Shown here piece after piece: positions 10,101 through 44,422 of a DNA stretch of 64,000 bases. Where the stretch lies: positions 2,418,001 through 2,482,000 of the forward strand of contig JAYJMM010000093.1 in assembly GCA_037349105.1 (NCBI GenBank), given 5' to 3'. The notes below the pieces were generated by a model. The model made no database searches and had not been told where the DNA came from. It saw nothing but the letters and a program-made list of their open reading frames with translations. Numbering within the stretch: position 1 is the first letter of the stretch; every line of letters begins with the position of its first letter. The position numbers and the translations under genes are program-made. The DNA comes from Limnomonas spitsbergensis (lineage: Eukaryota; Chlorophyta; Chlorophyceae; Chlamydomonadales).

Positions 10101-11287
10101 TGGGAAGTTCCAGCAGAGCCCAGCAAAGAATGATAACGTCTTATATGTCTGACATATATAAGCATGAGGCCAGAGGTGGGGGGGCATCAGGGAGAGGAGT
10201 TAAAGATGGGCAGGAGGATGCGAGCCTGAGTAGGCAGCTGGGTTACCCGGTACGGCAATATGGTACGGTCAAACGACGGTACGGTAAGGATACTGGTACG
10301 GTACGGACAAAATGGGCGGACGGTTAGAAAATGTCTGGTATGGTGTTTTCACACGGTGCAGCGGTGCGGAACGTTAAATGGTATGGGATTTGGGCCCAAC
10401 CGGCCGCACTGGGTCATAATCCTTGTAGGCAGAAAGGGGGGACGCGCGAGCAAAGGTCAATCCAACAGGCTAGCTGTTATAACCTGTGCTTACTTGGCTC
10501 CACACTTTTATGGTCAGGAAAACCGTCAGAGTTTTATTTGTACGGTGGTTTACGGTTTACTGGCCAGCACTGTAAAATATAAACAGTAGCATATATCAAA
10601 TCAATACATGCCACTTTGAGGACTCTTGTGTACTTAGTCTTGCTTAGATGAGCACTTAGATGAGCACATGGACGAAGGAATAAAGTATGGAGCCCACACA
10701 TACGGCAGTAAGGAGCCCACGCATACGGTACACGGTATACAGATATACAGGCTGGCTTGAGGAAGGAAGATGCTATCGAAGAGCAGAGAGGCCGCGCATT
10801 CCACATTTCCATGCAGCGAAACAACTCACGTAGCCTTGTTGATCGCGATGTGGACCTGCGTAAGTAAACCGGTTGATGGAAATCGCAGGTTCAGATCGAT
10901 GGATGAGTTGGATTTCGATGACAAATAAGAATTCACCATCCACCCAGCTAATGCAGCGTTATCTATTCAGACGACACATCAGTTGTCTTGACCTCTGTCT
11001 TACCTGGGCTGAGCTGCCTGAGCCATTAAGCTTGGTCACCGTGAACGCCTTCCTGAAGTTTTTTCCTCCAGCCAGGAGTACCAGGAGGTGCGTGGGTCGA
11101 TGCGTTCGGCGAACACGGGAGCTTTGGGTGGGCGCTTGATGAACGCGTTTGTGAACCCTTGGGTAATGTGCCCAGGAGGGAAGACAGCGGCATTGATGGA
11201 CAATTTTTGAGCTCGGCTGGTGGCACGCGACACAGCGTTGAGTCTGCTGCATCGTTCCGTACAGGTGGCGAACTTGCTTTCGAACAT
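996..11287 (-). CDS. CDPK/CaMK-like protein kinase, multi-exon, 3' part beyond window, probably decayed
   Basis: Serine/threonine kinase domain assembled from eight minus-strand exons: 11287-11004, 10855-10830, 9407-9374, 8005-7904, 7064-6987, 5943-5850, 4305-4186, 1110-996. All seven junctions agree in phase. Visible subdomains in order: glycine loop [14 protein letters not shown] lysine, alpha-C ETDMLERL, hinge region [14 protein letters not shown], alpha-[16 protein letters not shown], catalytic loop HGDIKSAS (HRD has become HGD and the Asn has become Ser), DMG in place of [14 protein letters not shown], and [12 protein letters not shown]. The resemblance is to calcium-dependent/CaM kinases; no EF-hands are in the window. 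The start at 11287 has the context ACCATG and an in-frame TAG two codons upstream. Lesions: exon 1 needs one extra A in a six-A run (11059-11064), and exon 8 has TGA three codons before the GTPLF motif. The remaining C-lobe lies left of base 1. Kinase identity is secure; functionality is doubtful. Confidence 0.8.
1280..1640 (-). repeat. Telomere-like repeat built from the exon 8 acceptor, block 1
   Basis: Degenerate units of about 30 bp. On the minus strand each reads CTAAACCCTCAG followed by GGGAGCAAC, i.e. a branch-point-like CTAAAC, an AG, and the first bases of kinase exon 8. On the plus strand this appears as GAGGGTTTAGGGTTGCTCCC. Confidence 0.75.
1948..2062 (-). pseudogene. Second copy of kinase exon 8
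   Basis: Duplicate of 996-1110 displaced by 952 bp, with the flanking donor repeats and GGGTTTAGGG-like repeats. It shares the TGA and adds a TAG at its second codon, so it cannot serve as an intact alternative exon. Confidence 0.75.
2230..3210 (-). repeat. Telomere-like repeat built from the exon 8 acceptor, block 2
   Basis: About 30 degenerate units of the same kind as 1280-1640, upstream of the second exon 8 copy. Interruptions and unit variation argue against a true telomere. From 3210 to 4170 there is no gene; 4030-4130 holds a degraded copy of the end and donor of kinase exon 7. Confidence 0.75.
4186..4305 (-). CDS. Kinase exon 7 (catalytic loop and DMG)
   Basis: GTGCAG acceptor, completes Gly of HG and then [19 protein letters not shown]; further on [12 protein letters not shown], donor GTAAGT. 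Asp and Lys of the catalytic loop are kept, the Mg-binding Asn is Ser, and DFG is DMG. Two upstream copies of the acceptor and exon start occur near 4390 and 4475; the one near 4390 reads [10 protein letters not shown]. Confidence 0.8.
4306..4480 (-). repeat. Tandem copies of the kinase exon 7 acceptor with CAG-rich tracts
   Basis: Three successive CCTGCAG- or GTGCAG-type acceptors, each followed by exon-7-like bases (GATATCAAG, GATATGAAG, GGTATCTAG) and by GCAGCAGCAG runs on the plus strand. Only the copy at 4305 continues into the full exon. Confidence 0.7.
5225..5308. repeat. Three 28-bp units with a palindromic core
   Basis: GAGTAGAAGGCGTACATACG followed by CCTCATAT occurs three times head to tail. 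GGCGTACATACGCC within each can fold back on itself. No function assigned. Confidence 0.85.
5437..5520 (+). repeat. Dispersed structured short repeat, copy 1
   Basis: AAAGCTACGCCCTATTAGGA then GGAAACAGCGCAGCTTGGGG then CCGTAGCC. GCTACG near the 5' end can pair with CGTAGC near the 3' end, enclosing two smaller hairpins. Further copies at 9281-9364, 9657-9735, 18156-18245, 42095-42160 and 53470-53560. Confidence 0.7.
5850..5943 (-). CDS. Kinase exon 6 (alpha-E to catalytic loop His)
   Basis: CGTGCAG acceptor, encodes [19 protein letters not shown] and then [12 protein letters not shown] plus one base before the donor GTGCGT. About seven degraded copies of the acceptor plus exon start (reading NYGALEEKA or NFGALEAKA) lie upstream at 5990-6770. 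Confidence 0.85.
5990..6770 (-). repeat. Seven degraded copies of the kinase exon 6 start
   Basis: Units of roughly 95-130 bp. On the minus strand each contains CTGCAG followed by AACTACGGTGCTCTGGAGG or close variants, i.e. the exon 6 acceptor and first codons. Each then diverges before the HGD region. Confidence 0.8.
6987..7064 (-). CDS. Kinase exon 5 (beta-4/beta-5 and hinge)
   Basis: 26 codons containing [20 protein letters not shown], ending in QNHVD before the donor GTGAGT. The pattern matches CDPK-type hinge segments. A truncated copy of the exon start (same residues with N changed to S) precedes it at about 7118-7160, and a copy of the exon end follows at about 6880-6912. Confidence 0.85.
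7904..8005 (-). CDS. Kinase exon 4 (alpha-C helix)
   Basis: 34 codons between GTTTGCAG and the donor GTTAGT. It contains [20 protein letters not shown] and then VVSLE; the Glu before TDML is the expected salt-bridge residue to the VAVK lysine. Phase 0 on both sides. The spacing to exon 3 (about 20 residues from Lys to Glu) fits the family. Confidence 0.8.
8006..9373 (-). other. Kinase intron 3, mostly unassigned
   Basis: No gene recognised. It holds four tandem copies of a 16-bp unit (TTTCCGGCCGTGA core) at 9018-9078, purine-rich repeats containing AAATGCAGGA at 8460-8830, and structured repeat copy 2 at 9281-9364. Confidence 0.6.
9281..9364 (+). repeat. Dispersed structured short repeat, copy 2
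   Basis: Same organisation as 5437-5520. The 3' arm reads CTGTAGCT, so the outer pairing GCTAC/GTAGC is kept although the neighbouring bases differ. Confidence 0.7.
9374..9407 (-). CDS. Kinase exon 3 (34-nt micro-exon, VAVK motif)
   Basis: TTACAG acceptor, completes Thr and then encodes [11 protein letters not shown], donor GTAAAC. The Lys of VAVK is the ATP-anchoring residue. Three further copies of the acceptor and first bases of this exon lie upstream at 9440-9620. Confidence 0.75.
9408..9655 (-). repeat. Three extra copies of the kinase exon 3 acceptor, 68-bp unit
   Basis: GTCTTCACGGCGACCTCCTG followed by TCGGCTGTCAGCAGGGACAC recurs with about 68-bp spacing. On the minus strand each gives CTGACAG then CCGACAGGAGGTCGCCGTGA, the acceptor and first codons of exon 3. 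The copies break off before the end of the exon. Confidence 0.85.
9657..9735 (+). repeat. Dispersed structured short repeat, copy 3
   Basis: GAAAGCTACGCCCTACTAGG to GAGCCGTAGCCAC. The inner hairpin GCCCTACTAGGGC is perfect apart from its loop. Confidence 0.7.
10237..10320 (+). repeat. GGTACGG-rich repeat, inverted partner at 13740-13825
   Basis: GGGTTACCCGGTACGGCAAT and GGTACGGTCAAACG recur in inverse orientation at 13740-13825. The pair could be the ends of a mobile element of about 3.6 kb, but it would include kinase exons 1 and 2, so independent copies are equally likely. Confidence 0.5.
10830..10855 (-). CDS. Kinase exon 2 (26-nt micro-exon)
   Basis: ACGCAG acceptor, then VHIAINKA plus two bases, then the donor GTGAGT. 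It continues the glycine loop of exon 1 ([13 protein letters not shown]) as expected for kinase beta strand 2. Phase 0 in, phase 2 out. Confidence 0.65.
11004..11287 (-). CDS. Kinase exon 1 (N-terminus and glycine-rich loop), frameshifted
   Basis: Starts MFESKFATC and reads about 75 residues ending [11 protein letters not shown] shift at a six-A homopolymer (11059-11064) then moves the frame into [19 protein letters not shown] followed by the donor GTAAGA. The exon is 284 nt; one more A gives 285 nt and the phase-0 end that exon 2 requires. This could be an assembly homopolymer error or a real mutation. Confidence 0.7.
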
Positions 11288-12283
11288 GGTCGACTAGACG
11301 ACTAATCGCGGTGGAAGGGTAGCAGGGAACTGAATGGTATTTCTGAGAAATACTAGTCGGACAGCTAAAGGATAAGTAGCTGCGAAGCTGACTCGGATTC
11401 CGCCCAATGTGAACGCGCCCCTGGTGTGTAAAAAATAGGGTCATGGTTGATATGGCTATGGTTGCCTGTACGGCGAGATGTGTGACGTCTGGTAGATGGT
11501 AGGTAGTAGTTAGGTGGGTAGTTGGGTGGGTGGGCACGTGGAGCACTTCTCTCTCGGCACCTGCCCAACGCTGACAATTGCTGGCCAACGCGCTGGGAGT
11601 TGGATTCCACGGCTGAATTCTCCCATTCCCTATATTCCGCAATAATTTGCTGATCCCTCCGAGATCAGGCCTGCCGTACTTGGTCTGGCAGTGACATCGA
11701 GATTTCATTCAGTTGCACTTTCCAATTGAGGAATTGATCCCTATGAATTGCCAATCGGCAATATCATGTTTGCGGGTCGTTCCATGCCTGTTGGCTGTTG
11801 CTGGTGCAGTCTGGGCCCCAACGGATTTCTGGCAGTGGCATAGGGCTTTCAGAGTTTCAGTAGCACTTGACACTCAGTTATCAGCAACTCAACGCATGGG
11901 TGTATATGTGGCACTCATCCTTCCATCCTTCCATCCGTACCTGTTTCTGGCGCTGCCTTGGACGGTTGGACCCAACGGATTTTCCGCTGCACCAGTGACA
12001 CGGTGCTTTCAAATTTCAACATCAATTGCCAGTCGGCAACATGGCTTTGGGTCGTTCCGTGCCTGATACTGACCCTGCCTTGGATTGGCCGCAACATGTT
12101 TCTGTCCGCTTTCTGACACTCTGAAATACACTACCGGTATGTACCTACTTGCACGTCGCCACACTGGTCACACTGTCACAGTAAATCATTTTCATGTGAT
12201 CAGCAGGACAGGCGGGGCAGTCGTGGATGTGGCAGTGGCGGCGGCACCGCGGTACTACAGCAGCAGCTTCAGGCTTCAGCAGG

Positions 12284-12798
12284 TACACCTCTGGGCCATG
12301 CTGAAATGAAGCTCGGCCATGTCGGCAAACAAAAAGTCGGCTACTTAGGAAAGTCAAGGGAGAAGGCACAAGAGGAAAGCAAGGATAGCAAGTTCACCCA
12401 CCAAACGACAAAAACACGAAGGTTCAGGACCAGGTACGGAGCATTGTGGGAAGGAGCAGGCAGCGGTGGTGGTGGTGATGGTTACGAAGCTTCTTAGACT
12501 GGAGGATCTCCCCGCAGCGACTGGGCCAACCCTTTTTCAAGCGGTAGTGACTAGGTCAAGCCCGTTAGCTCTGCTAGGCGAGAGCGGTTACTCTGACCGG
12601 CACTCTGGTGGTGGTACTAGCACTGGCGGTGGTTACTCGCGGCCTACGTCCCAACCTTTGTGTTCTTGTGGTTTGGTGGGTGAACTTGCTATCCTTGCTG
12701 TCCTTGCTTTCCTCTTGCGCCTTCTCCCTTGACTTTTTTAGCTGATTTGTTGTTTGCCGACGTGGCCGAGCTTCATTTCAACATGGCCCAGAGGTGTA
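12284..12798. mobile_element. Foldback element with long inverted repeats
   Basis: Both ends carry arms of about 130-150 bp in opposite orientation. From outside in they read TACACCTCTGGGCCATG, GAAATGAAGCTCGGCCA, then AAGGCACAAGAGGAAAGCAA and AGCAAGTTCACCCACCAAAC. The short interior encodes nothing evident. The terminal motif recurs at many places in the window. Confidence 0.75.
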
Positions 12799-13003
12799 AC
12801 GTCATTAACTAGCGGTTCACGTCCGCAGCTCCATCCCGCAACTCCTCTGCCTATAAGCCCCTGCTGGGGGACAGGGGGCTCCGCCTATGACGCTGGCGCT
12901 GAAAGCAACGTTTTCTCAAGCAATCTTTTTGAGTAGGGCCCAGAGGTTTTACGTCATTGACTCAAGCGATCCGGCGGCCGGTCGCTCAGAACCTGCCAAG
13001 AAG

Positions 13004-13086
13004 TCAGCTGATGCTGGTGCGGCACAATCCTGCAGCAATCAACAAGACTGCGCCTGCAAGGGCGAAGAATGCCCATACGCCCATAT
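13004..13086 (-). CDS. Possible terminal exon with a membrane segment
   Basis: After an ATGTTAAG acceptor-like sequence, the minus strand reads MGVWAFFALAGAVLLIAAG, then LCRTSIS and a stop: a short hydrophobic segment at a C-terminus. Four tandem copies of the acceptor and exon start lie upstream, the same pattern as around proven exons. No partner exons recognised. Confidence 0.3.
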
Positions 13087-13089
13087 CTT

Positions 13090-13410
13090 AACATTTGTTG
13101 GCTGGTTTTTCCAGCAAAAAAAATGGATCGGATTCAGGAGAATAAGCTCAACAACACCTGATGGTAAGAGTATCCGCCCACTCCTAAACATTTTTGGGGT
13201 GGATTTCATAGCACCAACGTCAACAGGTGGAAGTATCCGCCCAGATCTAAACATTTGTTGGGATAATGTTTTAGCACCAGCGCCTGCTGTTGGGAGTATC
13301 CGCCCAGATCTAAACATGTGTTGCCTAGTTTTTACAGCACCAACGCTTGCAACAGGTAGTGGGAGTATCTGCCCAGATCTGAACATGTGTTCCAATGATA
13401 ATTGTTTCGC
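13090..13410 (-). repeat. 64-bp tandem repeat with acceptor-like core
   Basis: Four to five units; on the minus strand each has ATGTTTAG followed by ATCTGGGCGGATACTCCCA. They resemble the start of the candidate exon at 13004-13086. Confidence 0.75.
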
Positions 13411-13739
13411 ACCAACGCCTCGAGCTCATGGTAGGCGTGTCATCTCAGATCTCCAAAATATGTTGTGTGCGAGTAAAAGAAAGTGGGCTTGTACAGATCA
13501 AGGATGGGATAGACCAAATGCGCGTTTGATCTACCAGTATGTCAACCCGGGGTGACGGTAATGAACTCACTTTAGATAAGCAGACAGGATAAGCAGACTC
13601 CCTTGGGAATCGCAGTCGTTTGATGGTACATGAGGCCCACGATGGCCACTGGCTATCCACTGGCTTCACTATATTCTCTTTATTTTCGTGCTTGAATTCA
13701 CCGGAGTGCTTGGAATGATAATGCGCATGACATCTACTC

Positions 13740-13825
13740 AGGGTTACCCAGTACGGCCGTATTGGGTATCCTGTACCGTCCCGTAACGTTTGACCGTACC
13801 GTATTCCGTACCGGGTTACCAGCAT
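13740..13825 (-). repeat. GGTACGG-rich repeat, inverted partner of 10237-10320
   Basis: The reverse complement begins GGTAACCCGGTACGG and continues GGTACGGTCAAACG, as at 10237. Confidence 0.5.
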
Positions 13826-14500
13826 TTACTGCTTTGCTCAAATTCGGAAGGAATGGCAAAATAAATGAATTATTCCGCCATGGCTTCAAAGAATCACGAA
13901 TGTGTGATGCTAATTATTTCAAGTTGTTTTGCTCCGTGCAGTGATGATGAACGGTACCAGGAGTGTTAAGTCTCCAATCGTTTAGATCGGAACAAACTCC
14001 GCTGGGCTCTGCTGGACGCTTGGCTTTGCGGGGCTGGTAGGGAATGACTAAACGCAATTCCAGTTACCATGAACAGCCTGGACCATGGTGCAGCCATGCC
14101 ATCCTTCTATGTCTAACTCAACCCAACTCTTTTACACCCAAGTCATGTCTTATGATTGGGGCTTATCTTCTGCACCATGGAGTTCATTCCCACGCTACTG
14201 CTCGGTGGTTGTGTGTTGGTTGCTTCCCCGAGGGGATCCCTGTCCTAGCGTATTGAGTGCTTGTACCTGTTTACGAGTAAATTTCGCTTGCATCAAATGT
14301 GTTGCTCTGCTGGAATGTAAAAACTTCGCCATATGAGGGGGGAGGAACATGGAACCTGGCGGTGCAGATGGGGGGGGGGGGCTAGGATCGAGTGGCGGGT
14401 TCGACCCCTCAACCTTTTGGTATGGAAGCCAATTAACAGTGGTAATATGTAACTATTCTGCATGGATGCCAAAGAGGTTGCGCAAGGGCACAAGCCAATG

Positions 14501-14870
14501 CCGTTACACCTCTGGGCCCTGCTCAAAAAGGTTCGGCCGCGTCGGCGCCTTACTAAACGGCAGGGGCAAGAGCAAGGGCACAAGCAGCTGGCCTGCCTGC
14601 ACCAGGCACACCCAGCCATAGACTGCGGTGCAGCAGAGGTTGCAGCTAAACCACACGTCAATGAACACTGGTCTCAAGTGCTTGTACCGGCTCACGGGCA
14701 CATGTCCCATGCATAAACTGTGATGCTCTGTTGGACTGTAAAAACTTCACTGGCATGTCATAGCTATAAATTCCCCCCTCTTGTGCCTTCTCCCTTCACT
14801 TTCCTAGCTGTTTTGTTCCCGATGTGGCCGAGATTCATTTCAGCATAGCCCAGAGGTGTAACGTCATTAA
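14501..14870. mobile_element. Second foldback element, just downstream of QTRT2
   Basis: Left end ACACCTCTGGGCCCTGCTCA, right end the inverse of ACACCTCTGGGCTATGCTG with GTGAAGGGAGAAGGCACAAG inside it. It ends about 40 bp beyond the QTRT2 stop codon. Related single ends lie at 12917-12957, 15353-15392, 54548-54610, 55272-55340 and 55976-56030. Confidence 0.65.
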
Positions 14871-14913
14871 CACAGGAACTTCAGAGCTCAGTCCAAGGTG
14901 TCCAGGGCCTGCC

Positions 14914-40883
<25,970 letters not shown>

Positions 40884-42094
40884 GCTGGCTGATGCTAGGC
40901 AGCGGCGGCTGGCCTGCATGCAGGTGAATGGCGCGACGCCTCTCTCGTGGGCGGAAAATTGGAGTTTGATCAGCTCAGACTCAGGTCTTATACTATTTCA
41001 TATTTGGTTGGTGCGTATTATATCATATGGTACTTACGCGATCGCTGAGTTGCGAACATGCATGCGCCATAACATTCGGAGTTGGTCTAAGCTGGCATTC
41101 CGAAACCCTAACCCCTGCCCCCCCCATCGTCCCGCGCCCTGGTGCCCCCCCGCCCCCTGACTTCCACCAAGTGACAATGAAACGTTTATGTATGCAGCGG
41201 CACTGGTAAATGAGGTTCCGTCTTTCCCCTGGGTCGCCCGGCGTCCAATTGAGACATGCCCCACGGAGGCATGCCAAAGACAGGCCCCCAATCAGCACAC
41301 CTCAGGCCTCGATGCACCGCCCGTCAAGTAATCTCCATCCACCGAGATCAGCTGCAGGAGCCTGAATTCAAACGTTAGTGCCTACCGTAATCATCCACCA
41401 TCGCTTCCTTCAGAATCGGTAGGTGGGGCGCAATTCTGCCATCCATTTTCCCACGCCCTGATCGACGGAGCATCTCTTTCGCCGAGTGTGATCCAGGCGC
41501 GAGCCCATCAATTCCATCCACTGATATATAATCTGATTTCGATAGGCATCGACTGTTCGATTCTCCCGACTTCGCCTCCAACTTGATCGCCATGGCATAC
41601 CGAGGCTCGCACTTTGCATCGGCTGCATGGCGATGCATGCAGGTGCGTTCCAGACTGACGCCCGTATTCATACTTCCATTACCGTTTGGGACAACTGCTG
41701 CAACAATTATGTTACATCACGGCCGAGAGCCAGAGGGGCTTGGCGCAGCAAGCCCACAGGCTGGTCAAGGTGTAGTCCCTATTGGCCCGTTAGAAGCTGC
41801 CTAGCTGCCGGCCAAAGATTGTCTGGTGTGAAGGTCTATTCATCACCGCTGTCTGCATGGTATGCATTACTGTTGAGGTTGCTTCTGCCACAAAAAAGCT
41901 ACATCAAGGGAGGCTGGCGCCGAGGCCTTGCTGCATGGGCCTCCGTCGGTAGTCCAGTGAAGGGTTGAGTCCCCATCAGCCCCCAGTGGTAGTGTATTTC
42001 GTACTGGCATGTATAAAGGCTGTAAATAATTAAGCCAGGTACGGTGCACCAGGGCGCGAAAGCGACATATCATATCTCTATGTTAATAGGAGGT

Positions 42095-42160
42095 GTACTA
42101 CACCCCACAGGAGCATGAAGGGTGAGGAAACAGCGCAGCATGGGCGGAGGCTGTTTCTGC
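42095..42160 (+). repeat. Dispersed structured short repeat, partial copy 5
   Basis: Shares GGTGAGGAAACAGCGCAGCA with the other copies; the 5' half is diverged (GTGTACTACACCC hairpin). Confidence 0.55.
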
Positions 42161-42219
42161 GCCACCAATGTGCATCTGCAAAAATGAATGTCTTCAAGGG
42201 CATGCATGCCCATGTGGGT

Positions 42220-43560
42220 AGGGGGAAACGCCTCCCATGCATGCCCTGCGATTGGGGTCTCTCATGCATGCCAATGGAAGATGGGTCTGCCCATGCCAGC
42301 CCCAGTTGTGAAGGGCTCTCATGCATGCAGATGAGAGGGGTATCCGCCCATGCAAGCCTCGGCTGGAGGGGCTCTCAAGCAGGCTGATGAGAGGGGTATC
42401 TGCCCATGCAAGCCCCGGCTGGAGGGGCTCTCATGCATGCTGATGAGAGGGGTATCCGCCCATGCAAGCCCCGGCTGAAGGGGCTCTCATACATGCTGAT
42501 GAGAGGGGTATCCGCCCATGCAAGCCCCTGCTGGAGGGCCTCTCATGCATGCCAATGGGAGGGTTATCCGCCCATGCAAGCCCTGGCTGGAGGGGCTCTC
42601 ATGCAGGCTGATGACAGGAGTATCCGCCCATGCAAGCCCCGGCTGTTGCGGCTCTCATGCATGCTGATGAGAGTGTTATCCGCCCATGCATGCCCTGGCT
42701 TGGAGGGGCTCTCATGCATGCTGATGAGAGGGGTATCCGCCCATGCATGCCCTGGCTTGGAGGGGCTCTCATGCATGCTGATGAGAGGGGTATCCACCCA
42801 TGCAAGCCCCGGCTGGAGGGGCTCTCATGCATGCTGTTGAGAGGGATATCTGCCCATGCAAGCCCCGGCTGGAGGGGCTCTCATGCATGCTGATGAGAGG
42901 GGTATCCGCCCATGCAAGCCCTGGTTGGGAGGGGCTCTCATACAGGCTGATGAGAGGGGTATCCACCCATGCAAGCCCCTGCTGGAGGGGCTCTCATGCA
43001 TGCTGATGAGAGGGGTATCTGCCCATGCAAGCCCCGGCTGTTGCGGCTCTCATGCTTGCTGATGAGAGGGTTATCCGCCCATGCAAGCCCTGGCTGGGAG
43101 GGGCTCTCACGCGTGCTGATGAGAGGGGTATCTGCCCATGCAAGCCCCGGCTGGAGGGGCTCTCATGCATGCAGATGAGAGGGGTATCCACCCATGCAAG
43201 CCTTGGCTGTTGCGGCTCTCATGCATGCTGATGAGAGGGGTATCCGCCCATGCAAACCCCCGCTGGGAGGGCCTCTCATGCAGGCTGATGAGAGGGGTAT
43301 CCGCCCATACAAGCCCCGGCTGGAGGGGCTCTCATGCATGCTGATGAGAGGGGTATCCACCCATGCAAGCCCATGCTGGGAGGGTCTCTCATGCATGCCA
43401 ATGGACGATGGGTCCGCCCATGCCTGCCCTGGGTGGGAGGGGCCGTCCATGCATGCCAATGGGAGGGTGGATCACTTTCATACTTGCCTTGGGAGGGTGT
43501 CTCTCATGCATGCCAATGGGAGGGGTATCCGCTCATGCATGCCCATGCTAGGAGGGGGTA
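42220..43560 (+). repeat. 56-bp minisatellite, about 22 copies
   Basis: Unit GCTGATGAGAGGGGTATCCG then CCCATGCAAGCCCCGGCTGG then AGGGGCTCTCATGCAT. Units vary by single bases and small indels. It lies upstream of the plus-strand gene; by the pattern of the other introns this might be a 5'-UTR intron. Confidence 0.95.
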
Positions 43561-44000
43561 TCCGCCCAGGCATGGTAGGGGAGGCCTCTCATGCATGGGG
43601 GGGGCAGCACTCCCATGCATGCCCATGGGGAAAGGGGGGGCAGCACTCCCATGCATGCCCATGGGAGGGGGGGCTCTCATGCATGCCCAGGGGATAGAGA
43701 TTCCTATCTTGAATGTCCATGTGGTGGGGGGGGGACAGCACTCCCATGCATGCCCATGGGAGGCGGGGCTCTCAGGCATGCCCAGGGGATGGAGATTCAT
43801 ATCTTGAATGCCCATGGGGGGGGGTAGCACTCCCATGCATGCACATAGGAGTGGGGGCTCTCAGGCATGCTCAGGGGATGGAAATTCCTATCTCGAATGT
43901 CCATGTGGTGGGGGGGGGACAACACTCCCATGCATGCACATGGGAGGGGGGGCTCCCATCCATAGCCCAGGGGTGGGATACCCTTGCTATGCGTGCCTGA
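43561..44000 (+). repeat. About 115-bp tandem repeat, four copies
   Basis: Units contain AGCACTCCCATGCATGCCCA, GGGGCTCTCAGGCATGC and GGGATGGAGATTCATATCTT. Partly related to the 56-bp unit through CTCTCATGCATGCC. Confidence 0.85.
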
Positions 44001-44150
44001 GGTGGGTCAATAATCCCTCCCATGCATGTGTTCATGGGTGGGAAAAATTTGCCATGCACGCCCTGGGATCCCTGGGACAGGGAAACCTTGGATCTTGAAA
44101 CACCGGTATCCGGCGACGCTAATTATCTTTCAATGCTTAACCACCCAACC

Positions 44151-44422
44151 ATGTCCCACCCCTCCTCACCACAGGCTGCCGTTGCGCAGCCACGCGCGTC
44201 AGTAGGCATGCTCTCTTCCGCCGCCGCCGGCATCGCCGGCCGGTCCGCCTCCCGAACCATGATGAGTGGCGCGGCCGCTCAGCTGCGCATGAGCGCGCTG
44301 CCTGGCCTCTCATCCATGGCGGCATGCATGTCGATATCGATGAGGGGCGGCGGCAGCCTGCTGCCCGCAGCGGCGGCGGCGGCACTGCCACCCTGTGCAG
44401 AGGCAGCGTCGGCTGGCTTCAG
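44151..44422 (+). CDS. Unknown gene exon 1
   Basis: [20 protein letters not shown] start, Ala/Ser/Met-rich, ends AEAASAGF plus two bases before GTGACT. Copies of the exon end plus donor (GCATCCGACGGCTTCAG/GTGACT; GCGTCCGACGGCTTCAG/GTGGCA) follow near 44585-44602 and 44710-44728. Confidence 0.6.

Larger units (their letters stand above)
11288..14913. other. Intergenic region between kinase and QTRT2
   Basis: No complete gene seen. It holds a degenerate duplicated segment (11745-11880 and 11955-12070, TTGGACCCAACGG-type core), foldback elements at 12284-12798 and 14501-14870, the 64-bp tandem repeat at 13090-13410, and the inverted GGTACGG repeat at 13740-13825. Confidence 0.6.
40884..44150. 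other. Divergent intergenic region between QTRT2 and the unknown gene
   Basis: Holds non-repetitive DNA at 40900-42090 (a minus-strand open frame of about 98 residues at 41375-41671 ends at a GTAGGC donor-like site but has no recognised homologue), a structured repeat copy at 42095-42160 and the minisatellites at 42220-44000. Both promoters should lie here; I see no TATA box that decides a start. Confidence 0.5.

Noticed and set aside
42220..43560. CTGATGAG in every 56-bp unit suggested hammerhead ribozymes
   Set aside because: The required GAAA core segment and a properly placed cleavage triplet are absent from the unit.
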